This document shows, piece by piece, positions 21,434 to 34,015 of a stretch of 64,000 nucleotides of DNA. How positions within the stretch are numbered: the stretch's first letter is position 1; each line of letters starts with the position of its first letter. This DNA is from Macrophomina tecta (Eukaryota; Ascomycota; Dothideomycetes; Botryosphaeriales; Botryosphaeriaceae): contig JAKSGN010000003.1 of the NCBI GenBank assembly GCA_024180945.1, positions 310,001 through 374,000 on the forward strand, written 5' to 3'. The translations under genes were made by a program, and so were the position numbers. Under the pieces are notes generated by a model that was given only the letters and a program-made list of their open reading frames with translations, was not told the origin of the DNA and made no database searches.

Positions 21434-24400
21434 ATGTTGCCGCTTGATCCCCAGGCGCAGGCCCGCGCCCAATCGCCCCTCTCGTCCGGCCGCCAGTCGC
21501 CCGCCGTCCGCTCGCCTCGACGCCCACTCGAGGACGGTATGTACGTCGTGCTGTGGAGCTCCTCCTAAAGCTTCGACAAAAGCTGCTGGCCCCCGCTCAC
21601 ACCTGCCTGCAGTCCCCCTCAAGAAGGACAAGGCCTTCCGTCGCTACGAGTCCAATGTCGAGCGCGCCCTCGCTCTCTTCGACACTCCCCAGCAGGAATG
21701 GGCCGACTACATCTCATTCCTGGGCAGGCTGCTCAAGGTACGCGCAAGCTCCTGCTCCGCCGCCGCGCCGGCCAGCTGACCGCTCTCCCAAGGCCATTCA
21801 GACACATCCTGAGAATGTCCCCGTGATCCCCCACAGCACGACCATTGCCACACGGCTGGCTCAGTGCCTGAATCCCTCATTACCCTCCGGCGTGCACCAG
21901 AAAGCTCTGGAGGTGTATGCCTACATTTTCTCCATCCTCCAGGTCAGTGCCCCTACGTGCCCCGCGACCAATTGGCTGACTGGCCCAGACATCCGCCCTC
22001 TCCCGCGAACTCCACGTCTACTTTCCCGGCCTTGCGTCCGTTCTGTCCTTCGCCTCGCTCTCCGTCCGCCCCGCCTTTCTCTCCATCATCGAAACCTACG
22101 TCCTCGCCGTCAATGCGCAGGCGCTGCGACCCGCCCTCAAGTCTATAATACTTTGTCTCCTGCCTGGCCTGGAGGATGAGACCGCCGAAGACTTCGAGCG
22201 CATTTTACAGATCGTGGACAAGCTGAGGTTTACCATTAGCGGTGACGAAGGAAGGACGAACGACGGCGCTGGCGACGCCCAAGACTCCTACTTTTGGCAA
22301 TGCTTCTTCCTGGCAACCATCACCAACGCGCCCCGGCGCCAGGGCGCTCTGGCCTACCTCGTCCGGAGATTACCGCAGTTTGGCACAAAACAAAGGAGGA
22401 ATTCCGCTGGCGCAGAGGCCGGAGACGATGCACCTGCCGACGCCCTGTCCATGGCTGCCGAGGCTGCAATTGCTCCCGAACCTGGATTGCTGATCAGATG
22501 CTTTGCCGCGGGGCTTGGGGACCATCAATTGCTCACCCAAAGAGGCTACTTGGATCTGCTGGTGAATTCTCTGCCACTGCACTCCGAAGTCCTCCAAACC
22601 CGGATTGACGGGAAGGATCTGGAAAGACTGGTGTCTGCCGCCGCTGGCGTCGTCATTCGGAGGGACATGAGCCTGAACCGGCGACTTTGGTCATGGTTCC
22701 TGGGGCCGGATCCAGGTACGGACGCAGATGGCGCTGAGGGACAGACCGATCTGAAGAGCCCAAGTATGGACGTCAACTCGCACCACGCTGCCTACTTCGC
22801 TCGTTACGGTCTGCAGCCACTCACCAATGGAATCATGTCCATGATCAACAGCCGAGATCAGTCGCCGGTTGCTCGTGCAAGGCCGTTCAGAATATGCCTT
22901 TCCTTGATGGACCGCTGGGAAGTGGGTGGACTCCTTGTGCCATCCGTCTTCATTCCTTTGCTCGACAGCGCCCGCCGCTACGGTGAAGCTGCAAGCAAAG
23001 ACAATTTCGAGGAAGTTCTGCGCAGTGCCAGCATCTTTTTCGACGGGGTGGAAAGTGGGCTCATCTGGGGCAAGTTATTCGAGCTTCTGGATGATGCAAT
23101 GTCGGACAAGCCCAACCAACGCGAGGGCGTGCTGCAGAAGTTGAAGCTGGCCAAGTTCATCATCTCTCGCTTCAATATTCGAGAAGAGGAGATGTTACTC
23201 CATCACATTCCATTGGTGACGTTCGCCCTACTCGGCATGCTCAACCGCTCTCACCCCCCTGACACGAAGCAAGATGAGCTGGAAAGGAAGATACTTTCCG
23301 CAAAATTGGACATTGCAGACGTCCTAGTTCAGAGTATTCCGGACCGTGCTCTGATTGACAGAGATTCTGCAAGAAGCGGCAAGGAGAAGGAAGCTCCGTC
23401 CGTCGAGCTGGTTCGATCCTTCTACAACGAATCCCAGGGCCATCTCGAAACGAATGGCTCTCCACTCTCGCCATCTCAACTGAGAGATTTGCTGTTACAG
23501 GAAACCGTGGCTTTCTTCAAAGGCTCTCTTCGCAGCGAATCCTGTGATAGTTTGAAGGAAGTAAGCACGAAGCTTCTCGCAAATATACTATCAAGAGTGC
23601 CAGATAAGAGCGCTGTCAACAGCGAAGAACTCCTAGCCGCGTTCGAGGAGGCGATTCGGCAACAGAAGTCTCGAGGGTCTGAACGCTTCGTCCCGTTCTC
23701 CTCAATCATTGCAGTCACAACGATCATGGCTGCATTCCAACCCAGCACTGATTCTCCCAGTTTCTTTCCGCCTGAGCGTATGCCAGGCCTTGTGAACTCC
23801 TTAGCTGTATCTCTTTGGTACTATCTTTCCCCTTTCAGACCAAAGTACCACGTCGAAGCGGTACGATGCTTGTGGCAACTTCACGCTATGACTGCGTCAG
23901 ATCACCTTGTAGAAGCAGCTGTGACTTCACTCATGACACAGAACATCAACTCAACCGCAAGGCCTGGCTCTTCAGATGCTGCTGATGCGGCGCGTCGCTT
24001 GTCTGTGCTCTGGACCCACACAATTCATGAACAGAATCTCCAAGCTCAAAAGCCCGGCCGACTTTCCAGACGCTCCAGCGGTTTGCCTGTGCTGACAGGC
24101 CTGAATGGCCTTACAGGCGGCTATCAGTCGGTCCTCACGCGCCCTCTTTTCCTGCTGCTGGATGCCCTGTCCGAAGAGGGGACCGAACTCTTTTCGTATG
24201 CCCGAACTTGGCTTCAGGAACTACCCAGTCTAAACCGTGTATTCGACATCATCATCTCTCACCTTCAGTCTCTTAATTGCATCAAGTATCAATCCACAGA
24301 CAGCCTGGGGACGTCAGCCCCACGTCCACCAGTCCTGATAGACGACTCGAAAGAATGCCTCTACCACATGCAGCAACTGCTAAACATCCTTCGATGGTCG

Positions 24401-27377
24401 TCTGACCATACCTGGGTAGTCTTATCACGGGATTACGTGCCTGTCATAGATTCCTCTGCAGGTGAAGAGCAGGAGGTCACATTGCAGGCGTTGCTTGTTC
24501 GAATCTGTACGAATGCGCTGTCTGTCTCAGCTTCGGCAAAATCCAGCCGCTCGACTTCTCATATCGATGCCTTGTATCGCACCACAATCTCCATCATCCG
24601 TGCCATCCTTTTGAACCCGTATTCACTCCCTCTAAAGGACCTCGAATTGGAGGTCTTCCTCATGGCGCGCCTCCCATCAGCTAGTGCATCCCTGCAATCG
24701 CTACTACTGGAGGCTACATTAGCCGCACTGCAACTTCGTCTGCGCGGTATTGTACCATCGTCCCCTGTAGAACAGAGGATGTCCCGAGAACGCACGGGCA
24801 GCATTCGTGAGTCTGTAGAGAAGACGGCGGAGGAGGAACACCCACCCGTGATAGCCCCACCACCACAATTGGTTGAATGTCTCAAGGCAGGCTTTTCGTC
24901 TCCTTCAAGCAGATTGGTCCTGGACGATTGGGTCAAGTTCCTCATCGAGGTTTTACCCCTCTTCGCAGATACCATTTTTCAGAATCTGCTCCCTCTTGTT
25001 GGCTGTCTGTGCAAGCAGATACAACAGACCTTTGACCAACTCAAGTCCACCTTCAGCGAATCTATCCATCCGGGGCCGATATCGCCAGAGTCAACGCTAA
25101 TAGCCTTGATGAATGGTCTGGAGCAAATTTTGGCCAACGCCCATCAACGGCTGGTGATACAGGAGATGAAGGTGACTACCGCAAAAACCCCGGAGCAACC
25201 GCAAGGCTTCTTCGGAAACATGGTGTCCGGAGTATTCGCCAATGAACAGAGTCTGTCACGCGCCGCCACCGCAAATAGTAGACTTACAGTATTGCTCTGC
25301 TTCCAAGATACTGTGCGCATTTGTTTTGCCATCTGGTCATGGGGAGGGTATGGCCACAACAAGCATGACCAAACATCTCTTGCTTCCTTTGGCTACACAT
25401 CTCTACGAATGCGCAACCGTGCCCGGCGGATCCTCGAGCAGCTTTTCACCCACGAGACACTGGAGTGCTTAGAAACACTTGCAGTGGTTTGGTGCCGGTC
25501 GCCGCGAGGCAGCCAGGAGGCAACCGCCGTCATGAGTTTGCTGAATGTTTTGAACGGCTCAAGCCCGAAGAATACGACGCCTGCAATATTCAATGCTGTC
25601 TACAGCAGGACAAATCCGAACGCGCTGGATCCGCATCGCATGTCGTCCTTGACTTCCGATCTGGCCGACACTGATCTTGTGGCATTCTTAGTCGACTACA
25701 CGAAATCACTGGAGGATGACGCCATGGATGAGATCTGGCCAGATTGTCTGACCTTCCTCCGGGACGTTCTGGCGAATCCGATGCCCCATCGTCAAATCCT
25801 TCCTGCGCTGCTTGAATTCACTTCCACTCTCGCGGAGAAAGTTGACAACACAAACTTCGGCGAGCAACGGAGGATGCGTCGTGACCTGGGGGTAAGTGAT
25901 CCACGACATACGCTGTCGAAGAACATACACTAACAATCTGCAGGATCTGTTTATGCGGCTGCTCACAGCCACTTTTACAACCCGGCCAATGGGATACTTC
26001 CAAGATGCGTCAACGTTGTCCGTTGACAAGATTCCGGAGGAGAACGGCAGTACAGCCTCGCGTTCTTCAGACATCGTTACTGTCCTGGTCTCTATTGTGC
26101 CGAAGCTTCCTCTCATCCTGGTTGACAATGATCGCATTGCAAATGCCGCAACTTCAATCAGCACCAACGTTATTGGGCCTGCTTTCCGGGCCAAGGCATT
26201 TCCAGAAACTGTTTCACCTCTCCTTCTTGACCTTATATACGAGCTGACGCGCACCTCATCGTTACCAGCCGCAACCAAGGCATGGAAGAGAGACATTGAA
26301 GCTGCATTTAACGATCCCAAATTCTTCGCCACGGAGTCGAAGTTGGCGTTGGAGAAGTGGCTGCCTGTGCTTCGCATGTGGAGTCAAAATGATAAGGACC
26401 GTTTGCCTGAACTACTGTCACGCCTCAGCGCACCTACGACGGCGGGTATCATGTTCGGCGTGGGCGCAACAAGCGCAAGACTTGAAGCGGATCGCAAGAC
26501 CCAACTCAATCTCAGGAGAATGACGATCCTCATTCTAGCCAACCCGGAAGATAGCTATGTCACCAACCTGGGTACCATCCTCGAGAAGCTCACTGAACTC
26601 CTGGCCGCTACGCCAGCCTCTTCCCCTTCATCTGCCACTCGCGCCGACATTTTCCTCCTTCTCCGCGCGCTCGTACTGCGCATCTCTCCGGTCCACCTCG
26701 CCCCCGTCTGGCCCGTTATTACCTCGGAACTCACCAACGCCATCTACTCGGTCCTCCCGGACACAGAGTACCATGACCGCTACAACAACTTGTCGGTGCT
26801 GCAAGGCTGCAAGCTCCTCGACACCCTCATCATCCTCGAACACGACGACTTCCAGCTCCACGAATGGCTTTTCATCACTGATACCATCGACGCCGTCTAC
26901 CGCCCAGACATCAACTGGCGTCCCGTCGCACTCGTCGATGAGGTCGCCGACGCCCTGCATGAGCGACAGATCGCTGCCGCCGCGGCAGCGGATGATCCGA
27001 GTGCGGCTATTTCGGAATCGACGGGGCTCATGAGTGGGAGTCCAGTTGCATCGGGGCATGGGGGCAGTAGTAGTGGGGGAGGAGCCGGTGGATCGAGTTC
27101 CCAGCAGCAACAGCAGAAGGGAGATGTGCAAGAGGATAAGAGGAGGTCACTCCTCGTGCCGGTGCTGCGCGCGGCGCAGGAGGCGGGTGTCTTTGGTGAC
27201 TCAGCGGATGCGAAGGCTATGGGAAAGATGGAGTTCGTTATGAGGGTCGTGAAACCCTTTTTGGGGCAGTTGAGCATACTGGCGTTTGAGGAGACTTATC
27301 GTATGGGTAAGGCAGATTTGATGGAGGTGGAAGGCGGTGTGGTGGAAGATTGCTTTGATGAAGGGGCGATTGTCTAG
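21434..27377 (+). CDS. dopA: Dopey family protein DopA/Dop1
   Basis: Large peripheral Golgi/endosome protein that, with Mon2 and the flippase Neo1 in yeast, supports membrane traffic; in Aspergillus DopA also affects development. Five exons: 21434-21536, 21613-21737, 21793-21942, 21989-25891, 25944-27377; 1904 aa, typical of filamentous fungi. All four introns (76, 55, 46, 52 nt) keep frame and lie at consensus sites, the last with an ACTAAC branch point. The Dopey N-terminal domain is unmistakable: KDKAFRRYESNVERAL, then QQEWADYISFLGRLLKAIQT and AQCLNPSLPSGVHQKALEVY. The long middle is leucine-rich helical repeat; the C-terminal part (KLLDTLIILEHDDFQLHEW) matches the conserved Dopey C-terminus. 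A Ser/Gly/Gln low-complexity insert at about residues 1790-1820 is probably disordered. Confidence 0.93.
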
Positions 27378-28790
27378 GCGAGGGTTTGGCGGCTTAGAAG
27401 ATTGGGGTGATAAGGGGTGGGCGCGGGGAGGTGTAATAGGTAGAAGGTAGAAGGTTTTTATTTTTATTTTTTTATACGAATGCATGGACCTCGAGTTTTT
27501 GAGGCAGCTTTACTCGGTCGATGTGTAGAAGTAGCATTTAGCGAAGAAGACTACACAGCACTTGCATAATTTTTGTCACTTCATCATCTGAGCTCTTATC
27601 AAACCCTGTCTGGCATCTCACGTTACGCTCGTACAGTTACTCATTCTGCATTACAAACCGGCGGCTTGCGTCATTCCAGCTGTTGTCGGTCTCAACTAGC
27701 CCTCGGGGATAGGGCCGCGGCATACTTCGCGTGGTGTAAGTTTCTTGTGCCTGGCACCGACTACCCGTACGCTCTTTGGCAACTCCGTTAAATCTGGCTC
27801 AAGGCACCAGTCATGGTGATCCAATCCACAGCCTACGCTTGCCAGCCGATTCCAACCGCCGTATCCTCGCTGAGCCTATCTCCAACAGACCCCCTACCTT
27901 CGACAGCTTACCTATATTCGCCAGATCAACGCCATCAGCCAACCGAATCACTGGTGCACAGGGCGGAGACCAACAACTTATCACTAGAAATCCTATATAA
28001 AGTGCCAGTATTGAAACGTTCCCTGGTAACAAAGTGAGCACGTGAACAGAAGGTCAGGTTGATTGTCCAGATTCTTGAGCATCAGCGCAAAGTACTCTCT
28101 TTTCTACAAACTCAGATAGTGGTACTGATGTTAATGGCGGGATAGAAGAAAAGGCTGTAATATACAAACTTATAGGACTGATGATATAAAGGGCGGGAAC
28201 ATATCTGATAGTGCGTGGTCAATATTCAGAAATCTATTTGCGCAGTGGCATGGCAAAGATTCTGACACAAAACATATGTCATTTTGCTGAGTTTCAACTG
28301 CCAGCTCGGTATAGTTCAGAACAATGCCACTTACACATCAGCCGCGGCTCATCTGCACCAGTCATCTCGTGGCAGCTAAGAGTTAGTATTGGTGCTGACA
28401 GAGCGTTGCTAGAACTACTAGATGATCTCCGTTTACGGTCAGCTCCATGCTGCAGGCCCTTAATCCCCGAGATGAAGATTTCTGCACAACTCAGTGATGA
28501 CTCGGCTCGTTGGCTCTGTGTGAAATATCACTGCTTGCGCAAGGGACTTCCCTTCTTCACCACCTGACGAATGATGCCTGAAAAACATACCTATTCACCA
28601 TAAAAAAGAGTACAATTTGACCATGTATATGATGCGGACAAATAACTAAGCTATACTTTACAGGTACAAATCGGAAATGTGGCAATTAATCCTCGAACAC
28701 CGAGTTTAGATTCAAAAGAAACACGAGATGATACATCCAATTTTCGAATAACCTGAAAAATTGATAAGGAGATGGGACTTTCGATTGCGT
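27378..28790. other. intergenic, convergent 3' flanks
   Basis: 1.4 kb between two convergent genes. Only weak open frames; a plus-strand frame at 28211-28567 has a Met start but no recognisable family. Confidence 0.5.
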
Positions 28791-31700
28791 TTAGTCCCGT
28801 GATTCGAACTGCGCATTTTCGAGGGCATCTGTGTCAAAAGGGTCCCAGAAAGTGGGTGGCATCGGCCAATCATGTTCAGCACTCTGCATTCCAGCAGTAT
28901 CTCCGCCAATTATTAGGTCCATCGGTGAATAATGAAAGTCAGTTGGGCCGTGTGCAGAGGCGGGATAAGCGACGTTCTGCTCCTGAAAGGCGGCTTCTCC
29001 CTGTTGTTGAAGGCCGGGCAGCTCTGATCCGTACGTTGAGTCGTTATGTGCATGGAGTGGCTTGGTTTGCTGAGCCACGAGGTTCTGCATAGCCTCTGAG
29101 GATGGCATATATGCTCTTGTAGTCTCCGGAGGGGGAACCATCATCGGAGTCAGGTTGTCCGTTGACGTCTGGGCTTGCCACCTTTTGTAGACCTCTAGCA
29201 ACACTCCTCGGATAATCTCAGGCAAGCGGCTGACCAAACTCTCTCGTAGAACAATTTCCTGCCTGTCTGCTTCGCTCATAAGAGCCTTTTCCACAAGTGG
29301 CGGAGCTACCTGATGGCAGAATTGCGTGAAATCGGCAAGGTTTTGCGACTGCGGCGAAACATGCTGCACCGCTCGAACTTGTTCGCAGTCTGCACCGCTC
29401 CTGTTAGGAACCAGGTCTGGAGGGGAGACAGAATTTGGTGTGCTTACATGGTGATGGTATCTCGCTCTCTTCCGGAAAGAGGATTTGGTACGTAGCCTTC
29501 CACTTTTCAGGCTCCGATAGGTTAGTCTGCTTCCTGCTCTTCAACTTTGTTTCCACCTCCTTCGTTATGCCTTCGATAAGTGGCCTTTCCTGATCAGGTA
29601 GTATGTCACACATGGGATCGGCCCGTTGGTGCTCTGCGAAGTCCTGGTCATTGGCGAAAGTGTCGTAACACCTATTGCAGAATAATGGGCGCATGTGATT
29701 TCTGTAAAGATGGCCCTTCATCCGTGCAACATTACGAAAACCAGGATAATTGCACGCTGTCTCGGCATAATCATCAGGGCTCTTCTTGTTGAAGGGGCAC
29801 GCTAAATGATGGTGAGGCTGAGAGGATTGCTGTTTCGTCAATGCACTCTTTTGCCGCTTGTTGCCTCCATTACCTCCGTCGCCGTCATTGTTGTCTGGAT
29901 CATTTGAGCCCGTGCTTCGTCCTCTTTTTCTCACAGTCCGGTCTGATTGGTGAGTTGTTGAAGTAGAACCCCGAGACGTGCCGCTGGACTCTCCAGTGTC
30001 GTGATGATTGGTGGCCATGCCTTCTGGGAGAGACCTAATGCCGGATGACCCTGAACTGTCTGAAGCGACTGTGGTATGGGATGCAGGGGAGAGCAGCTCC
30101 GCTGTATCCAGATCATCCTCATCATCGTCTTCATATTCTTCATCTTCATACCAAGATTCTGGAGATGAGTCCTGAAACCTCTCATGGAATTCTTTCATGA
30201 CCTCCCGAACAATTTCTCTTTTGCGATCGATAGACACTTGTGCGGGGCGATCCTTCTCACTCGCGGGCGATGGTCGAGCTGTGTCAGAGGGGGATGCATC
30301 AGCAGTGCCTTCATAGCAAATCGGAGTTGCCATTTCCGAACTGTGTCCTCTTTCACAAGGTGGGAAGCGCGTAATAAATGACGCAAGCGAAGCATCAAGT
30401 AGTCTACGCTGGATGGATGAAAGTTCCTGAAGAGGTTCGTCGATTGCATAACTGGAGGCTTCTCTTTTAATAACCCTTTGATCTTGGGCTTCAATGCGCC
30501 CAGGTGACGCCTCTTTCGATTGGCTGCCGGAGCAATGTCCGTCTGAGGCGTTTGCTACCGCTGGGTCGCTGCTATAAAGTGGCTCGTTGTGCTGGCTAAG
30601 TTGCAATGTCGTGTTCGGCCGTGATTGGTTAACCCTCCTGGAATAGCAGTCGCTGAGTCCGAGAAAGTTGACATTGTCATACATTCCAGTAATCTCATTC
30701 GTCAGATGAAAGTCGGCCTGGGGGCAATCAGAGTCGTTCATGGTACTCTGCAGCTGTGGATTTTCATGGTATAACTGGGATGCTGGGCCGTCGTGGGATG
30801 CGAAAGAGCTCTCGTCGAAGAGATCATGTGAAGGAGGTCGAGGAGACAGCTCTGTCGCTGCGGAGTGAGCGTAGGATGACGTATGGGATTGGTAAGATGA
30901 ATCAAAAGAGGGAGGATACGACGACGTCGTAGATGCGCACTCAGACCAGACTTCCGAATGCCGCAGGCCGATATCTTGTCGCTCCCCCGAGATGCCGTTG
31001 GAACCACAGCACTTGTATGAGCAACTCCCTGTGTGACCCGTGGTATCGGAACAGCTGAGTGCTTCGGGTATGTTGGCAGCGGCGCACCCCCAATCAAACA
31101 CAGGCTCAAAAAGTGATAGAGCATTTTGGGAGAGCACATCGTCTATCCAAGACGATGGTCAGCGACGCAGATCTGTTTTATCTCTTTGGGATAATAAATA
31201 CTACCTGTCATCTCCACTTCGTTTGGATCATCGGGATGTCTCAAGAGTTGACTTTCGGTCATGTTCGTGTCATCTGGAACATCCCCAGTCGAACCATTGT
31301 TGGCCATCATTCTAGGGGACAAGTCGTGTTCGTGCGGAGCTGTGGAGGTATATTCCGCCATCATTTCGGCAACAAATTGGCCCACTGGGCAACATTCTCT
31401 CATAATCTCTCTCAAATGGCTCCAATCTACTGATCCAATGAGAAGCTCATGATGGATTTTGCGGAGATGGGCCACGATATTCGCAAAGTCTAAATGCACG
31501 AAAATCCACTCAGTAAGGCAATGAATTGTAAAGTTAACAACAAAACCGACTTACCAGCAGCGTGTGGACTCTGCCCTTGTCTCATCTCCATGCTCTTCTT
31601 TTTAAGTTCTAGCCCAAGCCTTGAAGCCATGAGATGGAGTTGAGCATCTCCAGGAGAGGAATTGGCGGAGCAGTCATTTTCAAAGAGAGGTCTCCTGGAC

Positions 31701-32272
31701 TTTTCCCGGTTCGGACAGTCGCTCGCGCCTGAGAAGTGTCCAAATGATGATTCATCCTGAATTTGGCCAGGCCTGACAAGATGCTGCGCAAGCTCAGGTT
31801 GAGAATGATCTTGAGGGGATTCGGCGGTTGCCCTGGCATAGTCAACTATTTTGAGCCTGCGCTTGATGTGGTCCACGAGACTCCTGTGGCCTCTACTCAA
31901 GTGAGCGGGATAATCTGTTGGGGCCAGATCCTGTGCCAATGGGGCCTGATTCCGAGGACCATTTAAAGGATCAAGCCAAGGCATCTCCTGGTAAACTTCA
32001 GGTGGAAAAGCATTGCTAGCCACGCTTCGATGGCGAGGGACCTGCGGAATGGAGCAAAGGCGTCTTCCGACACCTTTACTCTTCAGTAGATGCGTGTCTC
32101 TATAAACAGTCTTAGGCAAGGCTCCGCTTCGGATCAAAGGGCTTCTTGCTCGATCAGCTTTACCCTCAGGTGCATGTCCGTGGGTGGGCGGTTGATGGGC
32201 TAAGAGTGCGGGCTCTCGGCAGCCCACCATAGTTGCCTTTCCGTGGGACAACCTTTGTTCATGAGTATCCAT
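28791..32272 (-). CDS. C2H2-like zinc-finger protein, 1098 aa
   Basis: Exons 32272-31555, 31489-31205, 31142-29448, 29389-28791. Introns of 65, 62 and 58 nt all keep frame. For the last one the 58-nt acceptor was preferred over a 31-nt alternative in the same frame because a CTAAC branch site then lies 14-18 nt upstream. Residues 1-770 are mostly acidic/serine-rich and probably disordered (EDEEYEDDDEDDLD-type runs). The core at about 779-850 starts LACPFNKKSPDDY and holds an irregular Cys/His array: C.., C-x2-C (FCNRCYDTF), H (GHLYRNHMRP) and a final H/C (EHQRADPMC). This is a common orphan zinc-finger type of Pezizomycotina; members are unstudied, some near NLR or secondary-metabolism genes. 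A nuclear role is inferred only from the finger. The C-terminal 200 aa are Gln/Pro-rich, like an activation region. Confidence 0.82.
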
Positions 32273-33199
32273 CGAGGAGCTTGGAAGACAAGGCTAATGA
32301 ATGTGGGGCAAAGCTGAGGCTGACAAGGATCTTCGGGATGTCGGCACTCAAATGATGCACTGCAGTGGCCAATATTGAGAACTGAGCGGCTCAGCTGAAG
32401 AAATACTGTAGTGAGGCTCTGCTAAGAGGCTGCGAAAGAGATGAGGAATGGGGAGAATGAGGGGCAGCTGGTGGGATCAGCCTGTAGACTGTCTACTTGA
32501 ACTTTGCACATTTGCGCGTAGTTGACCACACCCCTGTCAGCCACCACATGCCGCGAGCAAGGATTCCATTGGCTCTTTTGGCCAGTCTCTCTCGAGAGCA
32601 TGATGTCACTTACTCGTATCTCGCGATTTTAGGATTGAATCAATTGCTTAGGCCGTCCGTCCCTGAGACATCAATTCGCTCAGGCGGTGTTCTGGTCTCT
32701 TCTAATTTCAAATAAAATGCCGTAATCGGACACTGGGAATTCAAGTGGCACAATGGCACGTGTAGAGCTGACACTGGTCATGTACTCAATTTTTTAACTT
32801 TCCTGTTAACAACGCGCATTTGTGCGTGGTTCGCTTCTATTAATCACCCACTTTTGCACAAATCTAAAGTCTGCCCTTTAAGCTGGTAACCGGCGGTTGC
32901 GCAGATATGCAACGCTTGCTGGCTACATTTCATCATAGAAATTACCGATCCCCCAAAGAAAATAATTGCCTCTTTCAACGCGTGTCACCCTCCTATGCGC
33001 GGCAATGTGTGCAAGTCTCGCACGCGACGTTTGTTCTTCGCTTAGCACTTGTTAACGCGCAATTTGGCATTGACATGGTGTTGGAAAACTACAGAAGAAC
33101 TTGGGCAATATTTCAGGGACGACAAGCACGCCGTGTTTAGAAAAGCACAGGCACAGTCATCCTCTCATTCACCTAGCCTGATCTTTTTGGATAATCATC
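32273..33199. other. intergenic between divergent genes
   Basis: Holds the promoters of the zinc-finger gene (minus) and the small Cys-rich gene (plus). No additional gene seen. Confidence 0.5.
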
Positions 33200-33735
33200 A
33201 TGGCGAAGAACACCTCATATCGGCCGCGAATTATATCAATCGAGCAGCACAAGGAAGTAAAAACCTCGAAACAGGCCCGCCAGCAGGGGCCGAATGTTTA
33301 CTTTTGTTGTGAATGCAACTTTGGGCCCATGATCACCTCCAATTACCCAGCCTGCATAAACTGTAATCATCGCCGAGATGCACATTGCCGTTACGAGGAC
33401 ATTGGGACTTTGTCCGGACTTCAGTGTCCGGGGACAGACCTAAACAAAAATAGAAAATATCCTGATGAAACTAGGGCTAGGTGAGTCAAGTTTTAGGCAG
33501 ACGCTTAGATGACAAAAATGCTGACGAGCAGCTTAGGCCCCCGCATGAGCATAGCGCAATGTTACAGCGATACCTGCGCGAAACTCCTACTATTCTCAGT
33601 GAGCGGCTGCTTGTTGGTGCAAAGCGCGTCCAAGATTCGGCGAGGGTTACAAGAATCGACAATGCGTTGAATAGGCTTGGGTATGGCACAGGAACTCCAT
33701 TTGTACCTGAAGAATTAGTCATAGATGAGGAATGA
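33200..33735 (+). CDS. small Cys-rich zinc-ribbon-like protein, 159 aa
   Basis: Two exons, 33200-33480 and 33537-33735. The 56-nt intron (GTGAGT, branch GCTGAC at 33520-33525, acceptor CTTAG) joins ..DETRA-R-PPHEHSAML and leaves one open frame to a TGA. Residues about 32-60 contain a compact C-C-x2-C ... C-x2-C ... H-x5-C array (CCECNFGP, PACINCNHRRDAHC) resembling the short 'GP....C..C.H..C' modules seen in many uncharacterised fungal proteins. The C-terminal half is charged and helical (MLQRYLRETPTILSERLLVG). No known function; zinc binding is inferred. No signal peptide. The gene stands alone next to a decayed amidase. An extra overlapping frame (33725-33907) downstream is not supported. 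Confidence 0.55.
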
Positions 33736-34015
33736 AGACTCCGAACGTCGTAGGCCTGAAATCAGAAGTGAGTTGAGTTGCAAAGAGATTATACGGCTGC
33801 GCAAGGCAAAGATCAAAACGGCGACTGCGGCTGCATCAGCAGCCTATGAGCAGCTTCCACATTCAGCCCTTGGTGAGCCTTGTGCTGCTCATCCTGTGCG
33901 TCAATAGGCCGAGACCTGCGGAGTACTACATAATTGTAAGCTAAGGCAGATGATAATCAATGTGATCCCTATAAACGGTCAGCGGGTGACCTTAAAGCAG
34001 CTCTGGCAGTGCCAC

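Noticed and set aside
28780..28830. tRNA-like GATTCGAAC string
   Set aside because: It lies at the 3' end of the zinc-finger coding region; no acceptor or anticodon stem can be folded around it.
29417..29447. 31-nt intron alternative in the zinc-finger gene
   Set aside because: Keeps the frame, but lacks a branch site; the 58-nt version with CTAAC is the better choice.
33481..33531. Acceptor at 33531 for the small Cys-rich gene
   Set aside because: Gives a frame that ends early and does not read into the charged C-terminus; the acceptor at 33536 restores the long frame.
33725..33907. Overlapping frame after the small Cys-rich gene (ELSCKEIIRLRKAKIKTATA)
   Set aside because: Overlaps the stop of the preceding gene in another frame, has no splice link I can support and no recognisable family.
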